Assembly: GCF_001275135.1 (NCBI RefSeq)
Contig: NZ_LFQU01000002.1
Span: forward strand, 124,001 to 188,000
Reading direction: 5' to 3'
Length of the DNA stretch: 64,000 nt
DNA from: Xylanibacter rarus
GTDB lineage: Bacteria; Bacteroidota; Bacteroidia; Bacteroidales; Bacteroidaceae
Position numbers and translations under genes: made by a program. The notes under the pieces were generated by a model. It was not told where the DNA came from. It saw only the letters and a list, made by a program, of their open reading frames with translations, and searched no databases. The stretch's first letter is position 1. Every line of letters starts with the position of its first letter. Below, in pieces: positions 26,590 through 35,449 of this stretch.

Positions 26590-27789
26590 ATGAAAAGAAA
26601 TCTTTATTTTGTTTCTCTCTTCCTGTTTTTCTTCTCATTAAAAGGCATTGCGGCCATTCCTGAAGGGGCAATACCATTTATCTTTGACAGGCATCTGTAT
26701 TTTCAGTGTACGCTTAATGACACCATACCTGTTACCCTAATTTATGACACCGGGGCTGATTTTCTATACTTAGACCAAGATTATCTGAAAGTAAATAATC
26801 TTCAAAATGCTTTCGGCAGAAAAGGCAGGGCCAAAATCGGGGGAGCAGGCAACAGCGGACCTCAAAGTGTAGAGATATTCATCGAGCCCGTCAAGATTCA
26901 CTGCGGTGATATGGAATATCAAAACAAGATTACTCCTATAATTAAGCTGCGTGACATTCTCGGCAGACATACCGACGGCTTGTTAGGCAACACTCACCTA
27001 CTGACATCTCCTTTGGAAATCAATTTTAGCGAAGGATACATAAAACAGCTTAAAAAACCGTTTAAAGATGATTTGCTTGATAACTATATAAAACTTGACG
27101 CACGATTTGAGAAAAACCGTATTGATGTAAAGGCCAAACTTCAGATTGACGAGAAGAACACCTTGGAAGGATGGTTCAGAATGGATTTAGGATGTGGTTC
27201 CTCAATCAGTCTTACTAACGAGGCAGCATCTTCTCTGAATATTGATGACATACCGAAAGCATACTTCAGGACACAAGCCGGCGGCATTGGCGGCGGTTCT
27301 GACCAGTTTATTATAAGAGCCGCACAATTCTGTATGACAGATACACTTAAAGACATCGTAATAGATTATTCTGTTAATGAAAAAGGCGCTCTGTCATTTG
27401 GTAAGCCATATTTAGGTCTGATTGGAAATGAAATATGGTCGTTATACGATATTGTCTTAGATCCGGAAAACTCTTCAGTGTGGGTGAAACGCAACAAGAA
27501 TAAAGGAGTGTACATGCAATCATCCGTAACCCATATGGCAACTTTTGACCGCACGGATATTTATGAAGGATGGATAGTGAACGGATTATACAAAGGCGGA
27601 ATAGCAGAAAAGGCCGGTATTGAAATTGGAGATATAATCATAGCCATAAACAACCGTCCGGTAAAAGAAATAACATGGGAAGAACAACGAAAGGGGCTAA
27701 ACCTTAATGGAGAAGTTGAATATACCGTCAAAAAAGCCGACGGCAAGATAGTTTGCTATACATTACACGTTGACAAACAGATAATCTGA
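26590..27789 (+). CDS. Secreted retropepsin-like aspartic protease with PDZ domain
   Basis: The product has 399 residues. After a signal peptide (to about 23) there is a first lobe with the active-site motif LIYDTGADFLYL (about 49-60) and a second lobe with RMDLGCGSSISLT, giving the paired Asp-x-Gly of pepsin-like folds. A PDZ domain lies near the end (about 315-390, YKGGIAEKAGIEIGDIIIAI). The family is common in Bacteroidetes, thought to act in the periplasm, and lacks a defined substrate. It follows the TPR gene on the same strand and could be cotranscribed with it. Confidence 0.85.
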   Translation: MKRNLYFVSLFLFFFSLKGIAAIPEGAIPFIFDRHLYFQCTLNDTIPVTLIYDTGADFLYLDQDYLKVNNLQNAFGRKGRAKIGGAGNSGPQSVEIFIEPVKIHCGDMEYQNKITPIIKLRDILGRHTDGLLGNTHLLTSPLEINFSEGYIKQLKKPFKDDLLDNYIKLDARFEKNRIDVKAKLQIDEKNTLEGWFRMDLGCGSSISLTNEAASSLNIDDIPKAYFRTQAGGIGGGSDQFIIRAAQFCMTDTLKDIVIDYSVNEKGALSFGKPYLGLIGNEIWSLYDIVLDPENSSVWVKRNKNKGVYMQSSVTHMATFDRTDIYEGWIVNGLYKGGIAEKAGIEIGDIIIAINNRPVKEITWEEQRKGLNLNGEVEYTVKKADGKIVCYTLHVDKQII

Positions 27790-28080
27790 TTTAATGCCTG
27801 ACTAAATATTAAGTTTTTTATAATCGGGAGAGAAATTCTTATTTTTATAGGAATGAAGCTAAGATAGCCCTATTGCCGTTTTATATTGAATATCTTGCCG
27901 TCCGCTATTTTCTAGACATAGACCGTTATGCCTGCTAAATAGCAGACGGCAAGACAGCAATATGTAAAATAGACAGATGAAAACATCAATCTGCCCGCAG
28001 AAACAAACCATATACCGGCTTGCGACCGATAAAGGTTAAACAGGCTCTTGGGCAAATATGATAAAAATATGAAAAACTGT

Positions 28081-28111
28081 TTGAGCGTTAGCATTTTATT
28101 AGTATCTTTGC
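28081..28111 (+). promoter_or_regulatory. Promoter of the U32 peptidase gene
   Basis: TTTG (28081-28084), 19 bases, then TATCTTTG (28104-28111): a perfect Bacteroidetes promoter. The stretch resembles 24043-24073 base for base over much of its length. The predicted start lies about 143 bases before the gene. Bases 27790-28080 show no gene. Confidence 0.75.
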
Positions 28112-28170
28112 AGACAGAATTTTAAGCAAATCACAATAAGGATTATTCCGTTGTGAAAACATTCAGGTTG

Positions 28171-28203
28171 GCTCGTCGTCCTTTTTTACGGCGGGCATTT
28201 TTT
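28171..28203 (+). terminator. Terminator-like hairpin in the U32 gene leader
   Basis: GCTCGTCGT (28171-28179) pairs with ACGGCGGGC (28188-28196) using two G-T pairs, and six T residues follow (28198-28203). It stands between the promoter and the start codon, so it could attenuate transcription. No upstream leader peptide or ligand-binding domain is recognised. Confidence 0.5.
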
Positions 28204-28260
28204 ATAATGGCCGAAAGGCTTTGACAAATGGGTATTGACAACAAGATTTCACAATAAGTT

Positions 28261-29517
28261 ATGGACACTAACATTTCCGACTATGAGATAATGGCGCCCG
28301 TGGGCAGCCGCGAGAGCTTGCAGGCAGCACTGCAGGCAGGTGCCGACTCGATTTATTTCGGCATCGAGAAGCTGAACATGAGGGCTCACTCGGCAAGCAC
28401 GTTCACCATTGACGACCTGCGCGAGATTGCAGCTACGTGCGGCGAAAGGGGCGTGAAGACTTATCTGACGGTGAACACCATCATCTATGACGACGACATA
28501 GAGCTGATGCACCAGATTATCGACGCCGCCAAGGAGGCCGGCATCTCGGCCGTGATAGCGAGCGACGTGGCCGTGATGACCTACTGCCAGAAGGTGGGCC
28601 AGGAGGTGCACCTGTCTACACAGCTTAACATAAGCAACATCGAGGCGCTGAAGTTCTACTCTCAGTTTGCCGACGTTGTGGTGCTGGCGCGCGAGCTGAA
28701 CATGGAGCAGGTGGCAAAGATACATGAGCAGGCGGAGCAGATGAACATCTGCGGACCGTCGGGCAAGAAGATACGCATAGAGATGTTCTGCCACGGCGCG
28801 CTGTGCATGGCCATCAGCGGCAAGTGCTATCTGAGTCTTGACAACGCGTCGCGCTCGGCAAACCGCGGAGAGTGCATGCAGCTGTGCCGCCGCTCGTACA
28901 TCGTGACGGACAAGGAGACTGGCACGGAGCTGGAGATTGACAACAAATATATAATGAGCCCGAAAGACTTGAAGACGGTGCGCTTCATCGACCGCATGAT
29001 GAAAGCCGGCGTAAGAGTGTTCAAGATTGAGGGCCGTGCGCGCGGCGCTGAGTATGTCTACACCGTGGTGAAATGCTACAAGGAGGCCATACAGAGCGTG
29101 CTTGACGGCACATTCACCGAGGAGAAGAAGGACGAGTGGGACGAGCGCCTGGCAACGGTGTTCAACCGCGGATTCTGGGACGGCTACTACCAGGGACAGC
29201 GCCTTGGCGAATGGAACAAGAACTATGGCTCTAACGCCACGGAGCGCAAGGTTTACGTGGGCAAGGGCGTCAAGTATTTCTCTAAGCTCGGAGTGGCAGA
29301 GTTTACGTGCGAGGCGTGCGAATTCTCAGTAGGCGACAAGATGCTTATAACGGGTCCTACAACGGGCGTGATGTATGTAACCGTTGAGGAGATTCACGAC
29401 GACACTCATGCCGTTGAGACAGCGCAGAAGGGCACCCGAGTATCGTTTAAGGTGCCTGACAAGGTTAGACCGAGCGACAAGCTGTTTAAGCTGGTTAAGG
29501 TGGAGCCGAAGTATTGA
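28261..29517 (+). CDS. U32-family peptidase-like protein (RlhA/YegQ-type)
   Basis: The product has 418 residues. It starts with the family's barrel motif IMAPVGSRESLQAALQAGAD and has the U32 signature EMFCHGALCMAISGKC (about 174-189) plus Cys in NRGECMQLCRR. These Cys probably hold an iron-sulfur cluster. Members act in tRNA or rRNA hydroxylation using prephenate-derived substrates; others were once called collagenases. A C-terminal beta domain follows (about 335-418). Cytoplasmic. The 5' leader has a perfect promoter and a terminator-like hairpin. Exact RNA target cannot be told. Confidence 0.92.
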   Translation: MDTNISDYEIMAPVGSRESLQAALQAGADSIYFGIEKLNMRAHSASTFTIDDLREIAATCGERGVKTYLTVNTIIYDDDIELMHQIIDAAKEAGISAVIASDVAVMTYCQKVGQEVHLSTQLNISNIEALKFYSQFADVVVLARELNMEQVAKIHEQAEQMNICGPSGKKIRIEMFCHGALCMAISGKCYLSLDNASRSANRGECMQLCRRSYIVTDKETGTELEIDNKYIMSPKDLKTVRFIDRMMKAGVRVFKIEGRARGAEYVYTVVKCYKEAIQSVLDGTFTEEKKDEWDERLATVFNRGFWDGYYQGQRLGEWNKNYGSNATERKVYVGKGVKYFSKLGVAEFTCEACEFSVGDKMLITGPTTGVMYVTVEEIHDDTHAVETAQKGTRVSFKVPDKVRPSDKLFKLVKVEPKY

Positions 29518-29529
29518 TTTTTCTTAGGA

Positions 29530-29670
29530 GTTAAAGGAGTTAGAGTAGTTAAAGGAGTTAAAGGCAAATGTTTTTCTTCTTGGGAGTCAAGGAGTTAGGT
29601 AGTTAAGGAGAAATTTCCTTGAGCATAGCGAAAAAAGACAAATGCTTTTCTTCTTGGGAGTTAAAGTCAA
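29530..29670. repeat. Short GGAGTTAAA repeats
   Basis: After the U32 gene there are several imperfect copies of GGAGTTAAAG and variants (GGAGTTAGAG, GGAGTCAAGG), and two copies of a longer unit ending TTTTCTTCTTGGGAGT. It looks like simple-sequence slippage. No gene is supported here. Confidence 0.65.
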
Positions 29671-29788
29671 ATGACTTGTTGCGTAAGAGCAAATATGACA
29701 AAGCTGCTTATGACGACGGAATAGAAACGGAAGCTATTGGTTTCTCCTTGACATACGAATTAAATAAACACATAAAAAAAAGGATATT

Positions 29789-30214
29789 ATGACAATAAAT
29801 GAAGCACAGGACGAGGTGATTGAGGAGTTTTCTGACTTCACCGACTGGATGGACAAATATCAGTTGCTCATTGACCTGGGCAACGAACAGAAGCCGCTCG
29901 ACGACAAGTATAAGACGGAGAGCAACCTGATTGACGGCTGTCAGAGCCGCGTGTGGCTGCAGGCTGACTATGAGGACGGCAAGATTTATTTTACGGCTGA
30001 GAGCGACGCGCTCATCGTGAAGGGCATCATCGCCCTGCTGATACGCGTGCTGAGCGGACACACACCGCAGGAGATTCTCGACACAGACCTCTATTTCATC
30101 GACCGCATCGGTCTGAAAGATCACCTCTCACCCACCCGCTCAAACGGTCTGCTGGCCATGGTCAAGCAGATCAGAATGTATGCGCTGGCGTTCAAAGTGA
30201 AGAACGAAGAGTGA
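29789..30214 (+). CDS. sufE: SufE-family Fe-S cluster assembly protein
   Basis: The product has 141 residues, the usual SufE size. The conserved Cys loop LIDGCQSRVWL (about 48-58) accepts persulfide sulfur from the SufS cysteine desulfurase. The end RSNGLLAMVKQIR is typical too. The protein is cytoplasmic. In this window no sufS or sufBCD is present, so it is a stand-alone copy. Confidence 0.93.
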   Translation: MTINEAQDEVIEEFSDFTDWMDKYQLLIDLGNEQKPLDDKYKTESNLIDGCQSRVWLQADYEDGKIYFTAESDALIVKGIIALLIRVLSGHTPQEILDTDLYFIDRIGLKDHLSPTRSNGLLAMVKQIRMYALAFKVKNEE

Positions 30215-30340
30215 AGAGTGAAGAGTGAAGAATTCATTTGAATTGACAATTCATAATTCTTAATTCACAATTCATAATTTCCGCCTTCTTGGTCAAATCA
30301 TAATTTTCAATTCTCAATTATCAATTCTCAATTTGAATCG
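30214..30340. repeat. AT-rich simple repeats between sufE and the methyltransferase gene
   Basis: Three tandem GAAGAGTGAA units are followed by multiple AATTCATAATT, AATTCTCAATT and related units that can pair with each other. It resembles intergenic simple repeats often seen in Bacteroidales. No coding potential. Confidence 0.65.
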
Positions 30341-30889
30341 ATGCGCAAGTTAAAGGTTACGGAGATGAACCGTCTGACGGTAGACGAGTTCAAGAGTTCT
30401 GAGAAGATGCCGCTCATCGTGGTGCTCGACGATGTGAGGAGCCTGTATAACGTAGGCTCGGTGTTCCGCTCGTGCGACGCATTCCGCGTAGAGGCTGTGT
30501 GGCTCTGCGGCATCACGGCATGTCCGCCTCACGTAGAGATACACAAGACGGCGCTCGGAGCTGAGGACAGCGTTGAGTGGCGCTACTTCAAGACGGCTGC
30601 CGAAGCCGTAAGCGAGCTGCACGCCATGGGATGCAAGGTGATGGCCGTGGAGCAGTGTGAAGGCAGCACCATGCTCAACGAGTTTGTGCCCGACGCCGGC
30701 CAACGCTATGCCGTCGTGCTGGGCAACGAGGTGAAGGGCGTGCGCCAGGAGGTGGTTGACGCCAGCGACGGATGCCTTGAGATACCGCAATTCGGCACAA
30801 AGCACTCGCTCAACGTGTCGGTAACGGCAGGCATCGTGGTGTGGCACTTCGCGCAGGAGCACATCAAATCAGCAAAGCAACAGCAATAA
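30341..30889 (+). CDS. TrmH/SpoU-family RNA 2'-O-methyltransferase
   Basis: The product has 182 residues. The three SPOUT motifs are present: NVGSVFRSCDAF, VVLGNEVKGV and EIPQFGTKHSLNVSVTAG. The knot at the C-terminus binds S-adenosylmethionine and methylates a ribose 2'-OH in tRNA or rRNA. It is short and lacks an N-terminal substrate domain, so the target is uncertain. A later in-frame ATG at 30365 is possible, but ATG 30341 fits better. Confidence 0.9.
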   Translation: MRKLKVTEMNRLTVDEFKSSEKMPLIVVLDDVRSLYNVGSVFRSCDAFRVEAVWLCGITACPPHVEIHKTALGAEDSVEWRYFKTAAEAVSELHAMGCKVMAVEQCEGSTMLNEFVPDAGQRYAVVLGNEVKGVRQEVVDASDGCLEIPQFGTKHSLNVSVTAGIVVWHFAQEHIKSAKQQQ

Positions 30890-30958
30890 TGCCACGGCAC
30901 CGCAATAAGCGGCGGCATAACACAGAACACATACGGCCCTGAAGCCGGCCGAAATAAA

Positions 30959-31004
30959 ACAACGTCCGCAGATATCTGCATCAGGCAGAATCTGCGGACG
31001 TTGT
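30959..31004. terminator. Bidirectional terminator
   Basis: ACAACGTCCGCAGAT (30959-30973) pairs perfectly over 15 bp with ATCTGCGGACGTTGT (30990-31004). It sits between the converging methyltransferase gene and the minus-strand gene at 31029, and has A/T-rich sides, so it can end both transcripts. Confidence 0.9.
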
Positions 31005-31028
31005 ATTTTCTATCTTGCTAATATAATC

Positions 31029-32192
31029 CTATCTGTTCCACACCTTTACAGAGCCCAGCCTTGTAGAGATGATGTATGCACCTGCCGGCATGCTGCTGAT
31101 GCTTATACCCTCCTGCGAGTTATATTTCTTCATGTCCATCAGCACGCCCGTCTGGCTGTACACCCTTACCGGCTCGTTTTCAGCCACGCCCGTCAGGCGC
31201 ACTCTGCCGTCGGCATAAACAGCCTGCACCATGTCCTTCACAGCCGGACGTATCACGTTGATTCCGGTAGACGCCACAGGAGCATATTCCATCACAAGCT
31301 CGTCATACACAGCCATCTCGCCCGTGTTTCTGTCCGTCTGATAAACGATGTTTGAGAGTATGGCGTTCTTCGAGTTGAGATAAACCGTTCCGTCCCACTC
31401 GTTCTCCACGGGATAAAGCGTGTTGACAGTCTCGAGCGACAGGTCGTGCGTGTATTCATCACGGCTCGACGGCTGCTCCTTCACTTCGCTGTATGTCATC
31501 CATTCCACAATGTTTCCGGCTTCGTCATACGTGCACACCTCGCCTCCGGCAGGCATCTTCGCGCCGGTGAAGAAGTCGCCAATGGTGCTTATCTTCTCAA
31601 CCATACGGTCCTTGTCGTCATAAATATACTTCGTGCCGCTCGAGAATGTCATCTCATCGCCGAAGAACGACGAATAGACATTCTCCTCGTCCAGACGTCC
31701 CTTGTCGTCATAAGTATAGATCACCTCCTCGAATTTCTCCGTCAGCGCCTCGTCAACGTAGGTGTTGCGCTTAACGAGCTTGTCGCCTTCGTAGACATAC
31801 TCATAGACACCGCCAAGTTCAAACTCGCCCTTCTTGCGGTTAAGGTTATAGTTGGCACGGCTTAAGATGCGTCCGTTCTCGTCGTAAGTGTATCTCACCT
31901 GCGTAGAATATGTATAGAAGTCGTCGCCCGAGAACTTCTGATATCCCTTCTCGAGCACCTCGTTTCCGTTTTCGTCATAAACATATTTCAGCGTATAGTC
32001 GTAGATAAAGCCTGCCAGTTCGCGATACTGCACCGCACTGTCTACACGGCCGTTGGCATCGTCGTAGAAGTATTTGTAATAGTCATTAGTGTGCTTAGAT
32101 GTTATTCCGGTCAGCTTATATTCATACTGCTGGGCAAATGATGCCGAAGAAAACAATACAGCGATGATAAGGGAGATAAAATTTCTGTTCAT
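31029..32192 (-). CDS. Secreted YD-repeat-like protein with T9SS sorting domain
   Basis: The product has 387 residues. A signal peptide (to about 20, SFAQ) is followed by about six units with VYDENGN, TYDENGR, TYDDKGR and IYDDKDR cores. The last 75 residues look like a type IX secretion (Por) C-terminal domain: RLTGVAENEPVRVYSQTG, then SMPAGAYIISTRLGS and a final KVWNR. It is probably exported to the cell surface and trimmed. The repeats resemble those in the ectodomain of the kinase at 13158. Function is unknown. Confidence 0.82.
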   Translation of the reverse strand: MNRNFISLIIAVLFSSASFAQQYEYKLTGITSKHTNDYYKYFYDDANGRVDSAVQYRELAGFIYDYTLKYVYDENGNEVLEKGYQKFSGDDFYTYSTQVRYTYDENGRILSRANYNLNRKKGEFELGGVYEYVYEGDKLVKRNTYVDEALTEKFEEVIYTYDDKGRLDEENVYSSFFGDEMTFSSGTKYIYDDKDRMVEKISTIGDFFTGAKMPAGGEVCTYDEAGNIVEWMTYSEVKEQPSSRDEYTHDLSLETVNTLYPVENEWDGTVYLNSKNAILSNIVYQTDRNTGEMAVYDELVMEYAPVASTGINVIRPAVKDMVQAVYADGRVRLTGVAENEPVRVYSQTGVLMDMKKYNSQEGISISSMPAGAYIISTRLGSVKVWNR

Positions 32193-32251
32193 AATGCGTT
32201 TGATTTAGAGGTTATACATGTTGTTTCTTAAAAGCTATAGCATTCCGAAAG

Positions 32252-32281
32252 CAAATATAAGCAAAATTTTATAAAAACAAA
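32252..32281 (-). promoter_or_regulatory. Promoter of the T9SS-type gene
   Basis: On the minus strand TTTG (complement of 32278-32281), 18 bases, then TATATTTG (complement of 32252-32259). Located 60 bases before the start codon. The remaining spacer to 32764 holds three copies of a CGGTATTTT motif (about 32570-32640) but no gene. Confidence 0.7.
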
Positions 32282-32764
32282 AGATATTTTGTAAAAATGT
32301 AATAATCTTTTACAAAATCAGCCCTTAAAGTTAAAATTAGTCGTCATGACAATACAATTTGCAGACAATTTCAAGGCAAAAAATCTGTCAGCAGTCGCAT
32401 TGTTTCTATCCATTCAGCCCCAGCGTGCCCTCAGCCGTCCCTATGCTCTTTGCCGGCGTCATGCCATATGACATTTTTGAGGGCATAACACACCATGCCA
32501 AAGAAAACATCCGACGGCACCCTGCCATACATTAAACCGCAAACACAATATCCTATATTCAGAATACAGCCGGTATTTTAACCCCGATCTGTTATTATAA
32601 TCCGGCCGGTATTTTTGCTTTAATACCGAGCGGTATTTTCATTTGACGTTCCGCAGACGTGGCTGATATGCCAAGAAGAAGCCGCCAAAAAGACTGACGA
32701 CGAAGGCAGGAATAAGCCAAACAGGCTGAGCTATATGCTGCCTAAAAAGCCTTTTGAGACAATA

Positions 32765-32802
32765 AATGCGGCAGCCCGGACACTTGTCCCGACTGCCGCA
32801 TT
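32765..32802 (-). terminator. Terminator of the MarC-family gene
   Basis: AATGCGGCAG (32765-32774) pairs with CTGCCGCATT (32793-32802), with an inner GGACA/TGTCC pairing. On the minus strand it is followed by TTATTGTCTC. It ends transcription of the gene starting at 33485. Confidence 0.78.
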
Positions 32803-32834
32803 CAACGCGTCATACCGCATTATATGATATCACG

Positions 32835-33485
32835 TCAGGCACCTGCCGCGCCCTGACTTATTATATCTATAAGTATAGGCTTCATTCCGCCGACGAAACA
32901 TTCAACGGCGATGACCATAAGCAGAAGGCCCATAAGGCGCATCATTACGTTGTTACCCGTCTCGCCGAGCACGCTCACAAGGCGCGTGGAGGCGCGCAGG
33001 ATGAAGTATGTAAGCACGTAGATAAACACTATCGAGCCTATCAGTATGCTCTTCATCGTTATTGTATGGGCGTCGCTCATCAGCACGATGGTGTTGGCGA
33101 TGGCGCCCGGACCGCAGAGCATAGGTATGCCCAGCGGCGTTATCGATATGTCGTTGGCATAGGTCTTTATCTCGTCAGAGTTGAGTTTCACGTGCGTGTA
33201 GCGTGCCTGCAGCATGTCGTAGCCTATCTTGAAGATTATCACGCCGCCGGCTATGCGGAAGCCGTTGGTGGATATGCCGAAGAACATGAAGATAAACTGG
33301 CCGGCAAAGGTGAACACGATGAGGATGATCAGCGCCGTGATGGTGGCGCGCTTTACGATAGACTGGCGCTGCTCTTCGCTCATGCCCTGGGTCATGGTAA
33401 GAAACACGGGCATCGTGCCGAGAGGATTGGCAAGCGTGAAGATTGATGTGAGGCACAACAGTGCGTAAGGAAGTAATGTTTCCAT
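32835..33485 (-). CDS. MarC-family membrane protein
   Basis: The product has 216 residues with six hydrophobic spans. Conserved patches NPLGTMPVFLTMT and ITPLGIPMLCGPGAIA are typical of MarC (UPF0056). These inner-membrane proteins have no proven transport substrate. It is a single gene with its own terminator and a possible -7 element on the minus strand (complement of CAAATTTA, 33505-33512). The call is firm at family level only. Confidence 0.92.
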   Translation of the reverse strand: METLLPYALLCLTSIFTLANPLGTMPVFLTMTQGMSEEQRQSIVKRATITALIILIVFTFAGQFIFMFFGISTNGFRIAGGVIIFKIGYDMLQARYTHVKLNSDEIKTYANDISITPLGIPMLCGPGAIANTIVLMSDAHTITMKSILIGSIVFIYVLTYFILRASTRLVSVLGETGNNVMMRLMGLLLMVIAVECFVGGMKPILIDIISQGAAGA

Positions 33486-33681
33486 GGTTTTTTAAATTTT
33501 TCTGCAAATTTATAAATAAATTAATAATAAAGCCATAAATGTCATGAAAAATAAAAATAATAACCGCCCAATGGTTATTTCGGCTGCACGTGCCGGCAAA
33601 TACAGCCGCCCAAAAAGCACACAGGACAGCGCCGCAAGGGCGCATATTAGGGGTTTCCCTATGCAATTTAGGCCTTTTCCT

Positions 33682-33712
33682 TTTGACATCTCGCCATTTT
33701 TTAGTTTCTTTG
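33682..33712 (+). promoter_or_regulatory. Promoter of the outer-membrane protein gene
   Basis: TTTG (33682-33685), 19 bases, then TTTCTTTG (33705-33712), close to the Bacteroidetes consensus. The start codon is 28 bases further. This short leader supports ATG 33740 as the start. Confidence 0.65.
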
Positions 33713-33739
33713 CACCAAGTAAACAATATTCAGAAACTT

Positions 33740-34459
33740 ATGAGCACGAAAACAATTAAGAGATTTGCCATAGCCGCACTGGCAGCAGTAGGACTCTCAC
33801 TGCCGGCATCGGCACAGCACTACAGCCACAGCCGCTACTACAACGAGAGCACCGGAAGACTGGAATATTCTTACGGACGCCACGACAGCGGACTGGGCAC
33901 GGGCAACATGTATTACGGTTTCCGCATAGGTCCGGCGTTCTCAACGGTCAACTCTGACGACCCTACGCTCGACGGCAGCGACTCGCAGACAGGACTGACC
34001 GTAGGAGCAGTGGTGGGCATTCCGCTGTCGGCCGACATTCCGCTCTACCTTGAGCCGGGACTCTTCTACACCGAGAAAGGCGGAAAGAAGGACATAATAA
34101 ACGACATGGGCGAGAAGAAGAAAATGACCTACGACCTCAACTACATAGAGATGCCCATCGTGCTGAAATACATCTACAGCATCACCGACCACTTCTCCGT
34201 GCAGCCGCAGTTCGGCGGATACCTGGCATGCGGCGTGGGCGGCAAGATGAAGAACTATGACGAGCGCAAGGCCTTCAGCTCGTTCTCCGACGATGCTTTC
34301 CAGCGCTTTGACGGAGGTCTGCGCGTAGGATGCGGCGTGGCTTACGACCTGTTCTACTTCGACATAACATACGACATCGGTCTGTCTAACATCTGTCACG
34401 ACACGTTCGACACATCGCACAACGGATGCCTGTCGCTCAACTTCGGCGTAAACTTCTAA
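33740..34459 (+). CDS. Outer-membrane beta-barrel protein (PorT-like)
   Basis: The product has 239 residues starting at ATG 33740; an upstream in-frame start at 33590 would run through the promoter. A signal peptide (to about 25, ASAQ) precedes alternating strands typical of an 8-strand barrel (YYGFRIGPAFS, LTVGAVVGIPLS, YLEPGLFYTEKG, FSVQPQFGGYLACG) and it ends in LNFGVNF, with a terminal Phe as in outer-membrane proteins. Its cargo or role is unknown. Confidence 0.87.
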   Translation: MSTKTIKRFAIAALAAVGLSLPASAQHYSHSRYYNESTGRLEYSYGRHDSGLGTGNMYYGFRIGPAFSTVNSDDPTLDGSDSQTGLTVGAVVGIPLSADIPLYLEPGLFYTEKGGKKDIINDMGEKKKMTYDLNYIEMPIVLKYIYSITDHFSVQPQFGGYLACGVGGKMKNYDERKAFSSFSDDAFQRFDGGLRVGCGVAYDLFYFDITYDIGLSNICHDTFDTSHNGCLSLNFGVNF

Positions 34460-34556
34460 GTCTGCCGATGCCATTTAAAAGTGTGTACCCGGACGCATGC
34501 CGCAAGGCATGACGACAACATATCACAATTTATTTTATAATGTTATTTTTAAACTG

Positions 34557-34629
34557 AGGCTGCCTGCCCGCAAGGGGCACGGCGGCCTTTTTCGTTGACA
34601 GCCTTACGGGCTGCGCCACCGCCCGTAAG
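34557..34629. terminator. Two hairpins after the beta-barrel gene
   Basis: AGGCTGCC with CGGCGGCCT plus inner TGCCC/GGGGCA (34557-34588) is followed by TTTTTC, a plus-strand terminator. A second hairpin CTTACGGGC/GCCCGTAAG (34603-34611/34621-34629) may serve the minus-strand gene ogt. Bases 34630-34769 contain nothing else. Confidence 0.7.
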
Positions 34630-34769
34630 ACAAGCGGTCAGCCCAGCCCAAATCCGGCGTTATTGTTCAGCCTGAATTTTTGCCTCATAACAATCCCGAC
34701 GCATATAACAACATACCCTACAATGCGCCCCACATGAAGCCTCTGTAAGGCCGAACCGCAACAGCCTCA

Positions 34770-35291
34770 CTACACAAGTCTGCCTTCTGCCATAGAGCGC
34801 TCCGCCTGCAGCAGCCACTCCTTGCGCCATACGCCCCCGGCATATCCCGTCAGGCTGCCGCCCGAACCGATAACGCGGTGGCAGGGCACTATGAGCGACA
34901 CGGGATTGCGCCCTATCGCCGCCGCCACGGCCCTCACAGCCCCAGCGCCACACTCGCCGCAGGCAGCCATGCGCAGCGTCAGTTCCTTGTATGTCAGCGT
35001 AGTTCCGCATGGAATGTCCATCAGTCTGCGCCACACAAGGCGGCTGAACGGCGTGCCTGTGAAACTCAGCGGCGGCACAAACTGCGGCTCATGGCCGCTG
35101 AAATATTCGTCGAGCCACCTCACGGCAAGCCTCAACACGGGCACGTCTGCCTCTTCGGTTCTACCGGTCAGCGTGCTGCCGTAGTGTTTCTGTCCGTCAA
35201 ACCACAGCCCCGTAAGCCTGTCGTCGCGGCATGCCAGGGTTATCTCTCCCAGCGGCGAATGATATTTGCATGTAAATGAAATGTCGCTCAT
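34770..35291 (-). CDS. ogt: Methylated-DNA-protein-cysteine methyltransferase
   Basis: The product has 173 residues. The active-site motif IVPCHRVIGSGGSLTGYAGG is complete. The Cys accepts methyl from O6-methylguanine and repairs DNA. The N-terminal domain (CKYHSPLGEITLACRDD) is the usual Ogt-type start. No Ada regulatory domain is present. It lies downstream of a DUF4143 ATPase gene with 158 bases between, on the same strand. Confidence 0.93.
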   Translation of the reverse strand: MSDISFTCKYHSPLGEITLACRDDRLTGLWFDGQKHYGSTLTGRTEEADVPVLRLAVRWLDEYFSGHEPQFVPPLSFTGTPFSRLVWRRLMDIPCGTTLTYKELTLRMAACGECGAGAVRAVAAAIGRNPVSLIVPCHRVIGSGGSLTGYAGGVWRKEWLLQAERSMAEGRLV

Positions 35292-35449
35292 GCGGATATG
35301 TTTTTACCTGTTAAACGATTAATGCGGCACGACAGACTGCCCGTTTACATGCCCGGCGCCACATTTCATCATAATATATGGCACGACAGAAACAGACTAT
35401 ACACACCAGAAAGCCTCATGCCGCCATACGGCTTTGCTCATTCAAGGAG

